Shown here in pieces: positions 1 to 10,000 of a stretch of 64,000 bases of DNA (its first letter is position 1; every line of letters starts with the position of its first letter). Source of the stretch: Niastella sp. (GTDB taxonomy: Bacteria; Bacteroidota; Bacteroidia; Chitinophagales; Chitinophagaceae). Location of the stretch: positions 16,523 through 80,522 of the forward strand of contig JAGIBF010000026.1 of the NCBI GenBank assembly GCA_017744515.1, given 5' to 3'. The notes below the pieces were generated by a model. The model ran no database searches. It worked only from the letters and a program-made list of their open reading frames with translations, and was not told where the DNA came from. The position numbers and the translations under genes were made by a program.

Positions 1-384
1 AGAAATGGTGGGGCGCTGAACACCTTCTATAGCTTTGATGCTATACATGGCGCCTACCAGCATGGCTCCGGTATTACCTGCGCTGATAAACGCTTCCGTT
101 TTGCCCGATGCCAGCAGGTGAAACCCGATGGCAATAGAAGATTGTTGCTTTTCCTTCAGCGCTTTGGTGGGGTGTTCGTGCATGTCGATAACCTGTGGCG
201 CATGCACTACTTTCACCCGGTCTGCAGGAATATTATATTCCTGCAGCAAAGGATTCAGCTGTGCTTCGTCACCGGTTAGAAACAATATTGCCGGACTATC
301 AGTTTCCGACAAATATAGCTGGATACCTTTCACCGCTTCCAGCGGTGCAAAATCTCCACCCATCATATCTAAACCAATTATCAT
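1..384 (-). CDS. plsX: Phosphate acyltransferase PlsX (3' part outside window)
   Basis: The first 128 residues are visible and the gene runs off the left edge. PlsX makes acyl-phosphate from acyl-ACP, the first step of phospholipid synthesis through PlsX/PlsY, at the cytoplasmic face of the membrane. The N-terminus carries the family signature DMMGGDFAP at residues 6-14. It continues with a conserved stretch containing HEHPTKALKEKQQSSI and then SAGNTGAMLVG, as in known PlsX proteins. It lies 29 nt after rpmF on the same strand, the order yceD-rpmF-plsX found in many bacteria, so it is probably co-transcribed. The ATG at 384 is the only start that gives the family N-terminus. Confidence 0.93.
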   Translation of the reverse strand, partial: MIIGLDMMGGDFAPLEAVKGIQLYLSETDSPAILFLTGDEAQLNPLLQEYNIPADRVKVVHAPQVIDMHEHPTKALKEKQQSSIAIGFHLLASGKTEAFISAGNTGAMLVGAMYSIKAIEGVQRPTIS

Positions 385-413
385 CCGGCAGGTAAGATTT
401 GTACTAAAAAGGA

Positions 414-605
414 TTACTTAATGGGAGAGTTTTCTACTACCACTTTACCTTTATAATACAATTTACCCTCGCTTGTGTGAGCGCGGTGACGCACGTGGAT
501 CTCACCAGTAGTGCTGTCTTTGCTCAATGTAACCTTCTCAGCTTTGTAGTGAGTTCTTCTCTTCGCACCCCTTTGTTGGGAATGTCTGCGTTTGGGATTT
601 GGCAT
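414..605 (-). CDS. rpmF: 50S ribosomal protein L32
   Basis: A 63-residue protein beginning MPNPKRRHSQQRGAKRRTHY, the highly basic N-terminus of bacterial L32, a structural component of the large ribosomal subunit. It lacks the zinc-binding cysteines present in some L32 proteins, so it is a cysteine-free type. Length is normal for the family. It sits 29 nt after the DUF177 gene and 29 nt before plsX, an even spacing that fits one operon. Confidence 0.96.
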   Translation of the reverse strand: MPNPKRRHSQQRGAKRRTHYKAEKVTLSKDSTTGEIHVRHRAHTSEGKLYYKGKVVVENSPIK

Positions 606-634
606 GACCTCAAAATTTATAAACTACTAAAAAA

Positions 635-1186
635 TCAATTGTCTCCTAAATCTTTGAACTTTTCCAATCCTTTCCATAAAGGATTTTTGGGAGCTTCATT
701 GTGCTGATCGTCCATTTTCTTCAGCACCGCCAGCACTTCTTTATTACAGTGCGGGCCTCCCATTTCATCTTCACTGCACATCCGCTGCATGGGAATACTC
801 AGGTTGATGAATTCGAATATCCATTCCGATACACGTAAGTGGCTTTCGCCCCTGGATATATAATATACATCCGGATCTTCTTCCTGCTCATTCATCACTT
901 CGGGGTCTTCCACCATCTTTACTACGATGTTGAAATCTTCCCACAATTGCAGCGGCAGGTTATTACCACAGCGGTCGCACGTCACTTCCAGTTGTCCGCC
1001 TACTTCAAACTTCAGCAACATAAAACCGGCCTTCTTGTCCAGCGTCAGCTTTACCTGGGCTTTGCAGTTGCGGAAGTCCTGCTGTGGATAATCTACAAAG
1101 AACTTATCGTCGATAGTATACTCAAACTCATGAATCCCCGGCTTTAACCCTACGAATGCGATATCAAAATTCCTGCGGCTACTCAT
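635..1186 (-). CDS. YceD/DUF177 family protein
   Basis: A 183-residue protein of the DUF177 (YceD) family, which is commonly encoded directly upstream of rpmF and in some organisms is linked to 23S rRNA maturation. Seen here is a CDRC cysteine pair at residues 70-73 and a second pair near the C-terminus (MCSEDEMGGPHC), arranged as in the family's zinc-ribbon-like forms. An ATG two codons upstream (1192) is possible. The ATG at 1186 is preferred because an AAAGGG Shine-Dalgarno-like run lies at a sensible distance before it and the family usually begins close to this residue. It is the first gene of the yceD-rpmF-plsX operon. Confidence 0.88.
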   Translation of the reverse strand: MSSRRNFDIAFVGLKPGIHEFEYTIDDKFFVDYPQQDFRNCKAQVKLTLDKKAGFMLLKFEVGGQLEVTCDRCGNNLPLQLWEDFNIVVKMVEDPEVMNEQEEDPDVYYISRGESHLRVSEWIFEFINLSIPMQRMCSEDEMGGPHCNKEVLAVLKKMDDQHNEAPKNPLWKGLEKFKDLGDN

Positions 1187-1209
1187 GAGCATCCCTTTTA
1201 AAGAGTTTG

Positions 1210-1217
1210 CAAAGGTA
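1210..1217 (-). promoter_or_regulatory. Candidate -7 element for the yceD-rpmF-plsX operon
   Basis: On the minus strand this reads TACCTTTG, matching the Bacteroidota -7 consensus TAnnTTTG, 23 nt before the chosen start. No good TTTG -33 box was found at the expected distance, so this is a half-supported promoter. Confidence 0.45.
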
Positions 1218-1440
1218 GGGATAATCCACTAAAGATTAAGCCCTAAGAACAAAAAAGGCGTAAAATATTCCCACATTTGTTAGTAGGTTCATATCGGCCT
1301 GTAAATCAGGCCCAGAGGAATCTATTTCCCGTTTTCGATACACAATCTGGCGCGTTTTCCGCACCTTTGTAGTACATTAAGGAGGAACCGGACAACTAAA
1401 TACCTGTTCCGTCAGTCAAAGTAAATTAAAAAAAGAACAG

Positions 1441-1917
1441 ATGAAAAAGCTTTTATTACTGGTGGTAGCCGCCACAACCTTATCACTGGCCCAGGCCCAG
1501 CCCCCCAAAGGACCCGCCAATCCCGGCGACGTATACGGAGCCCCCACTACCGCCAAAGGCGCTATGGACATTGCCAAACTGCCTGCTGCCCTGGCTAAGA
1601 AAGACAGCATCGGCCAAACCAAGGTGATTGCCAAGGTATTGGACGTTTGCCCCAAAAAAGGCTGCTGGATGAAAGTGCAGATTGACGACAATACGACCGC
1701 TTTCGTGAAAATGAAAGATTATGGCTTCTTCGTTCCTATGGACGTAATCGGCAAAACGGTGGTACTGGATACAGAAGCCAAGCTCCATACTACTTCAGTA
1801 AATGAATTAAAGCACTACGCCGAAGACGCCAAAAAGCCACAAGCTGAAATAGACGCCATCACCGAACCCAAGAAGGAGATCCGTCTCCTCGCTAATGGAA
1901 TATTGGTGTTGAAATAA
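1441..1917 (+). CDS. DUF4920 domain-containing exported protein
   Basis: A 158-residue protein with a classical signal peptide (MKKLLLLVVAATTLSLAQAQ, cleavage around residue 19-20), so it is exported to the periplasm or outer membrane. The mature part resembles DUF4920, a family found mainly in Bacteroidota, with the hallmark CPKKGCWM at residues 70-77 in a small beta-rich fold. The function of DUF4920 is unknown; the two cysteines could bind metal or form a disulfide (inference). It stands alone on its strand, divergent from the yceD operon and closed by a strong terminator. Confidence 0.85.
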   Translation: MKKLLLLVVAATTLSLAQAQPPKGPANPGDVYGAPTTAKGAMDIAKLPAALAKKDSIGQTKVIAKVLDVCPKKGCWMKVQIDDNTTAFVKMKDYGFFVPMDVIGKTVVLDTEAKLHTTSVNELKHYAEDAKKPQAEIDAITEPKKEIRLLANGILVLK

Positions 1918-1936
1918 ATGAACTGTATAAGAGAAG

Positions 1937-1964
1937 GCAGGCTATCAACAATAGCCTGCTTTTT
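1937..1964 (+). terminator. Rho-independent terminator after the DUF4920 gene
   Basis: A perfect 9-bp stem (GCAGGCTAT/ATAGCCTGC) with a CAACA loop is followed directly by five T, starting 19 nt after the stop codon. Confidence 0.92.
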
Positions 1965-2080
1965 CATTTTATTACCTTTCCTTACTTCGAAATAAGTTTA
2001 ATCAGCAATATCGTAGAAAGCCGGATAGGGGCATTTGGGTAATTTATCCGTAATATTGACAATTATTATCAGCGATTCAT

Positions 2081-4207
2081 ATGAAAATATTTTACACTGT
2101 AGTCGGTACCTTACTCTGTTCAGGCGCTATGGCGCAAACGATCGACAGCCTCGAAACCATTGTGGTAACAGCACAGAAGAAAGAAGAAAAATTGCAAAAG
2201 ATCCCTGTGAGTGTAACAGCGATCACCTCAAGGCAAGTGATAGATTATCGCTTGTGGAATACACGCGAGATCACAGCCATAGTTCCCAATCTCTACTCCG
2301 CCGACCCAGGCGATAACAGGAATGTAACTTCCATTCGTGGCATTACCACTACTTCCTACGATCCGGCAGTAGCTACTTACATCGATGGTGTGAACCAGTT
2401 TGGACTGGATACCTACATCGCTCAGCTATCCGATATCGAACGTATCGAAGTATTGCGTGGCCCACAAGGCACTTTGTATGGACGTAATGCCATGGGCGGT
2501 GTCATCAACATCATCACCAAGCAACCCGGTAACAACATTACTGGCTTTGCAGAAGCCAATATCGGTAACTACGGACAACAACGCTATGCAGCCGGTATCC
2601 GCACAGCCCTGATCAAAAATAAACTCTACCTGGGCGTATCCGGTATGTACGACAAGCGCCATGGGTTTTATAATAATGTATTCAACAATAAAGATTTCGA
2701 TCGCCAGCATAACGTTTCCGGTAACTACTACCTGAAGTATATTGCCAACCCACGCTGGTCGGTTACTTTCAACCTGAAGCACCTGGCCAACCGCAACAAC
2801 GGAACCTTCCCTCTTGTGAACGGCGTGGAAGAAGCACTGGAACAACCATTCCAGCTGAACCAGAATGCCGTAACAAAAATGATCGATAATACATTCAACA
2901 CGTCGTTATCCATCAATCATACCGGCCACGCATTTAATTTCAGTTCACAAACAGCATGGCAGTCCAATCACCGGTATTACAACAGTCCCATCGATGGTGA
3001 CTTTTCGCCCATTGATGGAATAACCATTATCAACGACTACGGAAAAGACTTCAATAAAGTAAAAGTATTCACCCAGGAGTTCAGGTTCACATCTCCTGCT
3101 ACAGCCGCCTCACCACTCAAATGGACCGCAGGCACTTACTTGTTTGTACTGGACAACCCGGTAAAACAGGCCACGCATTTTGGAGAAGATGCTCCATGGG
3201 TGACTGGTACTCCCGAAAAGAATTATGCACTCATCAATACTTCTAAAGGCAAAGGTTTTGGCATTGCCTTTTATGGCGAAGCAAATTATGCCCTCAACAG
3301 GCAATGGGAAGTAATCGGCGGCCTGCGTTATGATTATGAGCGTAAGAAACAACAGGTATTGGGAGAATACAAGCCCGACGACCAGCCAGCACCTATTTTT
3401 GATTTTCAACCCGATACTTCAGCGAGGGCAAACTTCAATGCATTCTCTCCCAAAGTTGGTTTGCTGTACCACGCTGCTGCCAACAATGACCTGTACGTTA
3501 CCTATAGCCGCGGTTACCGTGCCGGTGGTTTAACGCAGCTGGCCGCCGATCCGTCCACACCACCTTTATATGCTTATAAGCCCGAATACAGCAATAATAT
3601 CGAAGTAGGTAGCAAGAACACTTTCTTTAGCAATAAGCTCCGTGTAAACGTAGCCCTGTTTTATGCTACGATCACCGATGCACAGGTGCCTACGCTGGTG
3701 CTGCCCGATGCTATCACCATCACTAAAAATAGCGGAAAGCTCAGCAGCAAAGGTGCAGAAATAGAACTGGCTGCGCTCCCTGTAAAAGGACTGGAAATAA
3801 ACTACCAGGCCGGCTTTACCGATGCCGAGTACAAAACCCTGAAAGTACCACAGGGTGGGGCAGAAGTAGACCTCTCCGGCAAGAAACAACTCTTTACTCC
3901 AGACATGACCTCTATGCTGGCCGTTCAATATCAATTCCCTATTATTGGTTGGCAAAATATTCAGCTCATGGCGCGGGGCGAATGGCAGTACATTGGCGAG
4001 CAATATTTTGACCTGTCCAACAATATTCGTCAATCACCTTACAACCTGATCAATAGCCGCGCAGGCATTCTCTCTAAATATGTAGACCTGCTTTTCTGGG
4101 GCCGCAACTGGGGCAACAGGAAATACATCAGTTACGCCTATGATTTCGGCGCCGTTCACCTCGGAAATCCCGAAACCTGGGGCTTTACCCTGCGGGTGAA
4201 ATGGTAA
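2081..4207 (+). CDS. TonB-dependent receptor
   Basis: A 708-residue outer-membrane receptor that would import a ligand with energy from TonB/ExbBD. A signal peptide (residues 1-18) is followed by a TonB-box-like segment (ETIVVTAQKKEE, about residues 25-36) and a plug domain containing VLRGPQGTLYGRNAMGG near residues 124-140. The rest is a 22-strand-type barrel ending in the aromatic residue W, as outer-membrane barrels require. It has no N-terminal carboxypeptidase-regulatory domain and no SusD neighbour, so it is not a SusC-type glycan importer. The plug resembles siderophore or small-molecule receptors, but the substrate cannot be read from sequence. No partner gene is adjacent. Confidence 0.9.
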   Translation: MKIFYTVVGTLLCSGAMAQTIDSLETIVVTAQKKEEKLQKIPVSVTAITSRQVIDYRLWNTREITAIVPNLYSADPGDNRNVTSIRGITTTSYDPAVATYIDGVNQFGLDTYIAQLSDIERIEVLRGPQGTLYGRNAMGGVINIITKQPGNNITGFAEANIGNYGQQRYAAGIRTALIKNKLYLGVSGMYDKRHGFYNNVFNNKDFDRQHNVSGNYYLKYIANPRWSVTFNLKHLANRNNGTFPLVNGVEEALEQPFQLNQNAVTKMIDNTFNTSLSINHTGHAFNFSSQTAWQSNHRYYNSPIDGDFSPIDGITIINDYGKDFNKVKVFTQEFRFTSPATAASPLKWTAGTYLFVLDNPVKQATHFGEDAPWVTGTPEKNYALINTSKGKGFGIAFYGEANYALNRQWEVIGGLRYDYERKKQQVLGEYKPDDQPAPIFDFQPDTSARANFNAFSPKVGLLYHAAANNDLYVTYSRGYRAGGLTQLAADPSTPPLYAYKPEYSNNIEVGSKNTFFSNKLRVNVALFYATITDAQVPTLVLPDAITITKNSGKLSSKGAEIELAALPVKGLEINYQAGFTDAEYKTLKVPQGGAEVDLSGKKQLFTPDMTSMLAVQYQFPIIGWQNIQLMARGEWQYIGEQYFDLSNNIRQSPYNLINSRAGILSKYVDLLFWGRNWGNRKYISYAYDFGAVHLGNPETWGFTLRVKW

Positions 4208-4283
4208 AAAATCAGTAAATTTATTATGCTGTCATATGGGAACCCTGTGTTGCTAAACCCGTAATCACTAAAACAGGTTGACC

Positions 4284-4538
4284 ATGGTGAATAAGGAAAA
4301 AGACAAACTCAAGATCAGTGCAGATAATAAACCGGCCCTTGATGCCGGTAATACAGATGATGCAGCCAACGTGGCCGCTAAAGGAGCCGTATTGCCCGAT
4401 CCCGAAGAGATCAAAATGCCACGGCCACATAAACCCGAAGAACACCGCACCGTTATAGATGGCGGCAAGCCGAAAGAAAATAATACCAAAGAAGATAGTG
4501 ACGAATATAAGCCGTTCGATTACCGGGGAAATAAATAG
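4284..4538 (+). CDS. Small hydrophilic protein of unknown function
   Basis: An 84-residue protein with no signal peptide or membrane segment. It is rich in K, E, D and P, with segments such as PDPEEIKMPRPHKPEEH, and looks intrinsically disordered. I do not recognise the family. The ATG at 4284 is chosen over an in-frame TTG two codons earlier. It lies between a TonB receptor and a GDPD gene on the same strand, with 76 nt to the receptor and 59 nt to the next gene. Codon use resembles its neighbours, supporting a real gene. Confidence 0.65.
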   Translation: MVNKEKDKLKISADNKPALDAGNTDDAANVAAKGAVLPDPEEIKMPRPHKPEEHRTVIDGGKPKENNTKEDSDEYKPFDYRGNK

Positions 4539-4597
4539 TTATTTAACCTGCTGATCAGGCTGCACATTGTATATTTACGGCTCAACTATCGATCCCC

Positions 4598-5521
4598 ATG
4601 AAATATATGCTGCCACTGCTGTCTGTAACTTCGGTTATTGCAACGTTTGTCCTGTTCTCCTGTAAAACAACTCAAAAAACGGCTGCCATCAATCAGTTTC
4701 CCGCATTTTATAAAGAAGGCCATCGTGGCACAAGAGGGTTGATGCCGGAAAATACGATTCCTGCCATGACAAAGGCCATTGAAGCAGGCGCCAACATCAT
4801 TGAGGTGGATATTTACATTACCAAAGACAAGCAGGTATTGATAGCACATGACCCGATGGTGAATGTAAACCATTCATACTATGAAGATGGAAGTGAGATA
4901 GCCAAAGAAGATGCCAAGAAATATATATGGCGTCAGATGAACTATGCGGATATCCGCAAGTTCGATGTAGGCTCCAAACCATATAACGGTTGGCCACAGC
5001 AGCAGAAAATAAAAACATACATGCCTCTGTTGGGCGAGTTGATCGATTCAGTAGAAGCATTCACTACTGAGCGAAAACTGACACCAGTTATCTACAATAT
5101 TGAAGTGAAAACAAGCCCCAAATACGATAGCCTTGGTTACAATGCGGGCCCAGAGGAGATGATCGAATCGGTGATGGATGTGGTAAACAGCAAGAATATT
5201 GGTAAACGCTTCTACATACAGTCATTCGATATGCGCCCGCTGCAGGTGGTGCACCAAAAATATCCCGGTGTTACCATCGGTTTCCTGACCGACTCTAAGA
5301 CTGCGTCAGTAGACCAGAACCTGGCACAGCTGGGCTTTACTCCCGAGATCTACAGCCCTCACTACAAACTGGTAACCCCGGAAGTGGTAAACGCCTGCAA
5401 GCAAAATAAAATGAAGCTGGTGCCCTGGACTGTCAATACCGTCGAAGAAATGAAAGCCCTCGTTAAATTGGGTGTCGACGGCATCATCACTGATTACCCT
5501 AATTACTTCAGCCAGTTGTAA
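4598..5521 (+). CDS. Glycerophosphodiester phosphodiesterase lipoprotein
   Basis: A 307-residue GDPD-family enzyme that hydrolyses glycerophosphodiesters to glycerol-3-phosphate and an alcohol. A lipoprotein signal ends at C22 (LFSC), so it is likely membrane-anchored outside the cytoplasm. The catalytic core is visible: HRGTRGLMPENT from H42, EVD at residues 69-71, and HDP at 84-86, the residues that bind the metal and act as acid/base. A KFDV-type segment and C-terminal VPWTVNT and GVDGIITDYP complete the TIM-barrel pattern. The gene is monocistronic by spacing. Substrate preference is not predictable. Confidence 0.9.
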   Translation: MKYMLPLLSVTSVIATFVLFSCKTTQKTAAINQFPAFYKEGHRGTRGLMPENTIPAMTKAIEAGANIIEVDIYITKDKQVLIAHDPMVNVNHSYYEDGSEIAKEDAKKYIWRQMNYADIRKFDVGSKPYNGWPQQQKIKTYMPLLGELIDSVEAFTTERKLTPVIYNIEVKTSPKYDSLGYNAGPEEMIESVMDVVNSKNIGKRFYIQSFDMRPLQVVHQKYPGVTIGFLTDSKTASVDQNLAQLGFTPEIYSPHYKLVTPEVVNACKQNKMKLVPWTVNTVEEMKALVKLGVDGIITDYPNYFSQL

Positions 5522-6070
5522 GTCAATTACTTCCATCATTTCCCGCTTCCGTAAATTCCTTTTACCGAAACCGTAACCATTTTATGCCTGCTCCGGGCCA
5601 CATTTGCATACAAGAAATCAGGTGGGGCCTCCGGAATGCTTTCCAGCGTTGAATTTAACGGATATGTGGACCTGAATTGAACATCATCACGCTCCACCCT
5701 TTTTTCAAAATAACTGTCACCCTGAGTTTGTTGAAGGGTTGTAGAAGATAACCTAAGTAAACGCAGGGAGACATTAGACCGATACTAAGTCCTTTGAACG
5801 GTTCCATTTACCTATGAAGAAAAGCTAAACCGGTTCCTTTAAAGGCACTAATTATTCGCAGAAGTCCTTCATTATTGGAGGACTTCTCTCGTTGTATATA
5901 CTGTTATTTTGACTTCACGAAGCATTGATAGACAGTAATTCAACAAGTATATACCCGTAAAAGAGCAATTGAAAAGGATTGATATTCCATCCTTATCTGT
6001 AGATTCTACACATAAATACCACAAACAGGGAATTTTTTATATTTAAAAAACTCTCTATTTTTACGTCAGT
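5522..6070. other. Intergenic stretch with a dispersed repeat and a hairpin
   Basis: No convincing complete gene is seen. The stretch contains a REP-like copy (5715-5746) and a perfect 9-bp inverted repeat at 5860-5887 (AGAAGTCCT/AGGACTTCT) that could be a weak terminator. On the minus strand one frame is open for about 60 codons and ends at a TGA at 5536-5538. It has plausible protein composition but no start codon before the repeat, so it may be a gene remnant. Confidence 0.5.
5715..5746 (-). repeat. REP-like dispersed repeat, copy 1
   Basis: On the minus strand this reads ACCCTTCAACAAACTCAGGG followed by TGACA. It is a diverged copy of the element at 26640-26683, which carries ACAAGCTCAGGGTGACA. 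The same motif recurring in two unrelated intergenic regions indicates a dispersed repeat family. Confidence 0.7.
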
Positions 6071-6316
6071 TTAATGATACCCGCCCCAAGGGACTCCAAC
6101 CGTAGCGTAACCATCCAGGTTATCACCCATTGCCCGTAAGCAAGGGCATTTACAGAGATCAAGACTTTCCTCAGCCTGTTGTGTATTGACATGCCCGGAT
6201 GATTTCCAGCTTTGTTCACATGCCTGTGAGCGATTTAGATCGCATTGAATGCATTCCCCTGCGTTGCATAATACATAGTGCAACATGACCTTACTGTGCC
6301 TGTTCCTTTTCCACAC
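6071..6316 (-). CDS. Possible small Cys-rich protein with a non-ATG start, or gene remnant
   Basis: The frame from a GTG at 6316 encodes 81 residues with seven cysteines, including CIQC and CKCPC, ending in GVPWGGYH. The same frame stays open upstream to a TAA at 6395-6397 and continues to look like protein (for example SLPNGSEYDAVWKRN), so the true start may be a rare codon further up or may have been lost. Codon choice resembles neighbouring genes. No family is recognised. It is divergent from the type IX cargo gene starting at 6397. It could be a real small gene, a 5'-truncated pseudogene, or chance. Confidence 0.35.
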   Translation of the reverse strand: MWKRNRHSKVMLHYVLCNAGECIQCDLNRSQACEQSWKSSGHVNTQQAEESLDLCKCPCLRAMGDNLDGYATVGVPWGGYH

Positions 6317-6396
6317 AGCATCATACTCGCTGCCATTGGGCAGTGAGCGGATATATATTCTGTATTGTTTAACCTTTAAAATACACCAACCTGCTT

Positions 6397-6957
6397 ATGG
6401 GTAAATTTTACAAAGCATGGTGCGTGTTGCTATTGGCGGGTGCTACCTGGCAGGCAACAGCGCAGAGTGCCAAACCTTTCGTATTGAATGCAGCAGGAGG
6501 ATCATTCAATGATCCCAATTCTTACTTCCACTTTGAATGGAGCATCGGTGAACTCACCCTGATCAATGCCATGGCTCCGGCTGACAGCGTTATTCTGCTG
6601 ACGCATGGCGTATTGCAGCCTTGCACAGAATTTGTAACCAAGTCGAACATTTCAACATTGTTCGCCACCGGTGAATACCGGCTCTTTCCCAATCCCACGG
6701 CAGGCAGATTTGAACTGGACTTCTTTGTACGCGAAAGCGGGCGCATGGAGTTACAGCTGACAGACAGTTATGGGAAGATATTGGAAAGAAGAGAATACCT
6801 CTACAGTGGCTGCTGCCGTATCGAGTTTTTCAACCTCACGCCTTACCCAACAGGCACCTATTATGTAATTGCCAAATTATCACCCAACAGGAACAACAGC
6901 GATGGCAGGATGATCACCCGCCAGAGTGGTTTCCGGGTAGTGAAGATTGGCAACTGA
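6397..6957 (+). CDS. Secreted protein with type IX sorting domain (type A)
   Basis: A 186-residue exported protein with a signal peptide ending near ATAQ (residue 23). The C-terminal 80 residues form a Por-secretion type A sorting domain: YRLFPNPTAGRFELDF is the typical FPNP start, followed by LTDSYGKIL and a TGTYYV strand. This domain directs export through the type IX secretion system and attachment to the cell surface. The short N-terminal part (WSIGELTLINA, then a HGVLQP stretch) is often seen in Bacteroidota proteins of this size and has no known activity. It lies 72 nt upstream of the giant repeat protein and probably shares its transcript. Confidence 0.82.
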   Translation: MGKFYKAWCVLLLAGATWQATAQSAKPFVLNAAGGSFNDPNSYFHFEWSIGELTLINAMAPADSVILLTHGVLQPCTEFVTKSNISTLFATGEYRLFPNPTAGRFELDFFVRESGRMELQLTDSYGKILERREYLYSGCCRIEFFNLTPYPTGTYYVIAKLSPNRNNSDGRMITRQSGFRVVKIGN

Positions 6958-7029
6958 TAATGACAGGCTGATGCCTGTAGTCTTTTAAAAATGATTAGCG
7001 TCTCTCTAAAACCATAAAACAATCAAACT

Positions 7030-10000
7030 ATGAAGCGATTTCTATGCATACTCCTGGTATTGCAACTGGTGTCCATGATCACGATCGGGCAGGCGCCAAA
7101 CCTCCTGAACTACCAGGGGGTTGCCCGTAACTCCGTAGGTAACGTCTTGCCTAATAAAGATATTAAATTGCGGTTGAGCATCCGGGATGGCTCAGCTGCC
7201 GGTGCTATTGTATATACCGAAACAAGAACTGTAACTACCAATCCCGTAGGCCTGTTCAATGTGCAGGTAGGAAGCGGTGGTGCTACGAATGTGACCGGTA
7301 CTATAGCTGGTATCAACTGGGGTGCAGGTGCCAAATATATGCAGGTAGAAGTGGACCCCAATAACGGTAATTCGTTTGTATCCATAGGCACCAATCAATT
7401 GTTGTCTGTGCCTTATGCCATCTATTCCGGTGGTGGTAATCCGGTAGGCCCTGCAGGTGGTGATCTTACAGGTACTTATCCCAATCCAACCATTGCAGCC
7501 AACGCCGTGACTACGGCCAAAATAGCGAATACTGCAGTCACTACCGCTAAGCTTGGGGATGGAAGTGTTACCACTGCTAAGGTAGCAGATGCCAATATCA
7601 CAACAGCAAAACTCGCTGACGGAAGTGTGACCACTGCCAAAGTAGTAGACGCCAACATCACTACAGCTAAGTTGGCTGATGGTAGTGTAACCACAGCCAA
7701 GGTAATGGATGCTGCTGTGACTACTGCTAAACTGGCCGATAACAGTGTAACTACTGCAAAAGTGATAGATGCCAACATTACTACCGCTAAGCTGGCTGAT
7801 GGTAGCGTGACTACCCCTAAGATAGCAGACGGAAGTGTGGCAACGGCAAAGCTGGCTGATGGAAGTGTCTCTACTGCCAAAGTAATGGATGCTGCTGTTA
7901 CCACTGCCAAGCTGGCCGATAATAGTGTTACTACCGCAAAAGTGATAGACGCCAATATTACTACCGCTAAGCTGGCTGATGGTGCAGTAACACAGGCAAA
8001 GATCGATCCTGGTGTGATGTTCCTGCCAACTGGCCCTGCGGGCGGTGATCTGAGTGGTACCTATCCCAATCCTGCTGTGGCAAAGATCATGGGTGTAGGC
8101 GTTTCAGCAGTGGCGCCGTTGTCCGGGCAAGTGTTGAAATTCGATGGTACCAACTGGGGACCCGCTGCTCTGGGTGGCGGTGGTTTTTCGCTGCCTTATG
8201 TAACACTTGAGAATAATGCCGGCACTTTATTTTCTATTACCAACGATGGTGATGGAACTTCTGTAGAAGGTGTAAATAATACTACCACTTCAAGTATTGC
8301 CGCTGTACGCGGTATCGTTAACTCCACTGCTCCCGGAGGATTCTCTTCCGCTGTGCGCGGTATCAACAACGGTACCGGTGGATTGGGTATTGGCGTATGG
8401 GGTTCACAGGCTGGCTCGGGTTGGGGTGTTTATGGCGTTACGCCTAATGGCTTGGGTGTATACGGAAATTCATCTGCCAATGGTTATGGTGTATATGCCA
8501 ATAGTAATACTGGTATAGGCTTACAGGCTACCTCGAATAACGGAATAGCTGCCAACATGTCTATCTTTAACAACGCCAATAATAATAACGTACTGGTTGC
8601 CAATACGGTGGGTAATGGCACTGTGATCAATGTCTCTACCACTGGTAACGGAGCGGGCGTATTTAGCTCTACAACTGGTGGTTTTGGTGTGCATGGTGTT
8701 ACCAGCCAGCAAACCTCTGCCGGTATCGTAGGCGATAATAACGGTGCCGGTGAAGCGGTAGTAGGTCGTACCAACAGTAATATTGCAGGTGCTGTGGTAG
8801 GCCGTAATGATGGTGGTGGTTATGGGGTGCGTGGGTTTGTTGCCACCAACACTTCAGGTACTGCGGTAGGTGTACTCGGACAAATAGGTTTGAATAACAG
8901 TACTGGCCGTGCCGGTCGTTTTGAAAACTTCAATGCTACCAATATTGTTGGTAACACCTTTGAAGTAGAAAGCAATGGTAACGGTAATATTCCTGATAAT
9001 ACACAAGGTAATGCTTCTTCGTTTCTGTTGGATAATACCAACAGTGTTGGAGCTGCGGTAAGAGCAGAGGTGAACACCATCTTCGGCAACTTCGGTGCAG
9101 CGGGCGTGTTTGGTATTTCTTCCGGAACGGGTGGCCGTGCAGGTCTTTTCTATGCATCCAACCCGTCTGGTAATGGCGCATCACTGATAGCGCTGACAGA
9201 TGGCAATGGGAATGCCATCACCGCCAATGCCGGTAAAGACGGAAATGGCGTGGAAACCAATATTGATGGGGCGGGTAATGCCCTCTATGCCTGGGTGCCT
9301 TCTTTTGCAACAGGCCGGGCAGGTCGTTTTGAAATCTTCAATGAAGGCAATACCAGCGATGTAATTACAGTGAAAACAGTAGGTAATGGCACTGCTGGTG
9401 ATTTTATGGTTGATAGAGTTACAGGAACCTCTCCTGCAGTAAGAGGTGAAGTAAATTCACAATTCGCCAATTTTGGTACGGCCGGTATATATGGTATTTC
9501 GTCGGGCACAGGAGGGTTTGCAGGTCTGTTCCATGCCTCTAATCCAGCGGGTAATGGTCCAGCCTTAGTAGCGATAGCGGATGGTAATGGTAATGGTATT
9601 ACGGCTAATGCCTCCAATGGTGGCGATGGCGTCGAAGCTACTGCTGACGGTACAGGTACAGCTGTTTTTGGTTGGGTGCCCAACTTCGGTAATGGAAGGG
9701 CAAGCCGGTTCGTAAATTTTAATACAGGTAATACGAATGCAGTACTTACAGTAGAACAACATAGCAATGGTTCTATTGCTCTCTTTAAAAGTGGTAATCC
9801 CGGAACTGTCAACGTAGCAAGAATCAATTCTGCCGGAAGAGGTTTCTTCAATGGCGGTACGCAGGTTGGTGGCGCCGACGTAGCTGAGTTCTTCAATGTG
9901 ACAGGTACTGCAAAGGCTTATGAACCCGGCGATGTACTGGTGATTGCTCAGGATGCTGACAGAACAGTAGAAAAATCTACCGGTGCATATTCTACATTGG

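Noticed and set aside
5536..5715. Possible gene remnant on the minus strand ending at a TGA at 5536-5538
   Set aside because: Composition is protein-like for about 60 codons, but there is no start and no recognisable family, so it is not reported as a gene.
7476..7955. 159-codon open frame on the minus strand under the repeat region
   Set aside because: It is a mirror of the 30-bp repeats of the surface protein; its Val/Ala/Ser-only composition comes from the opposite strand.
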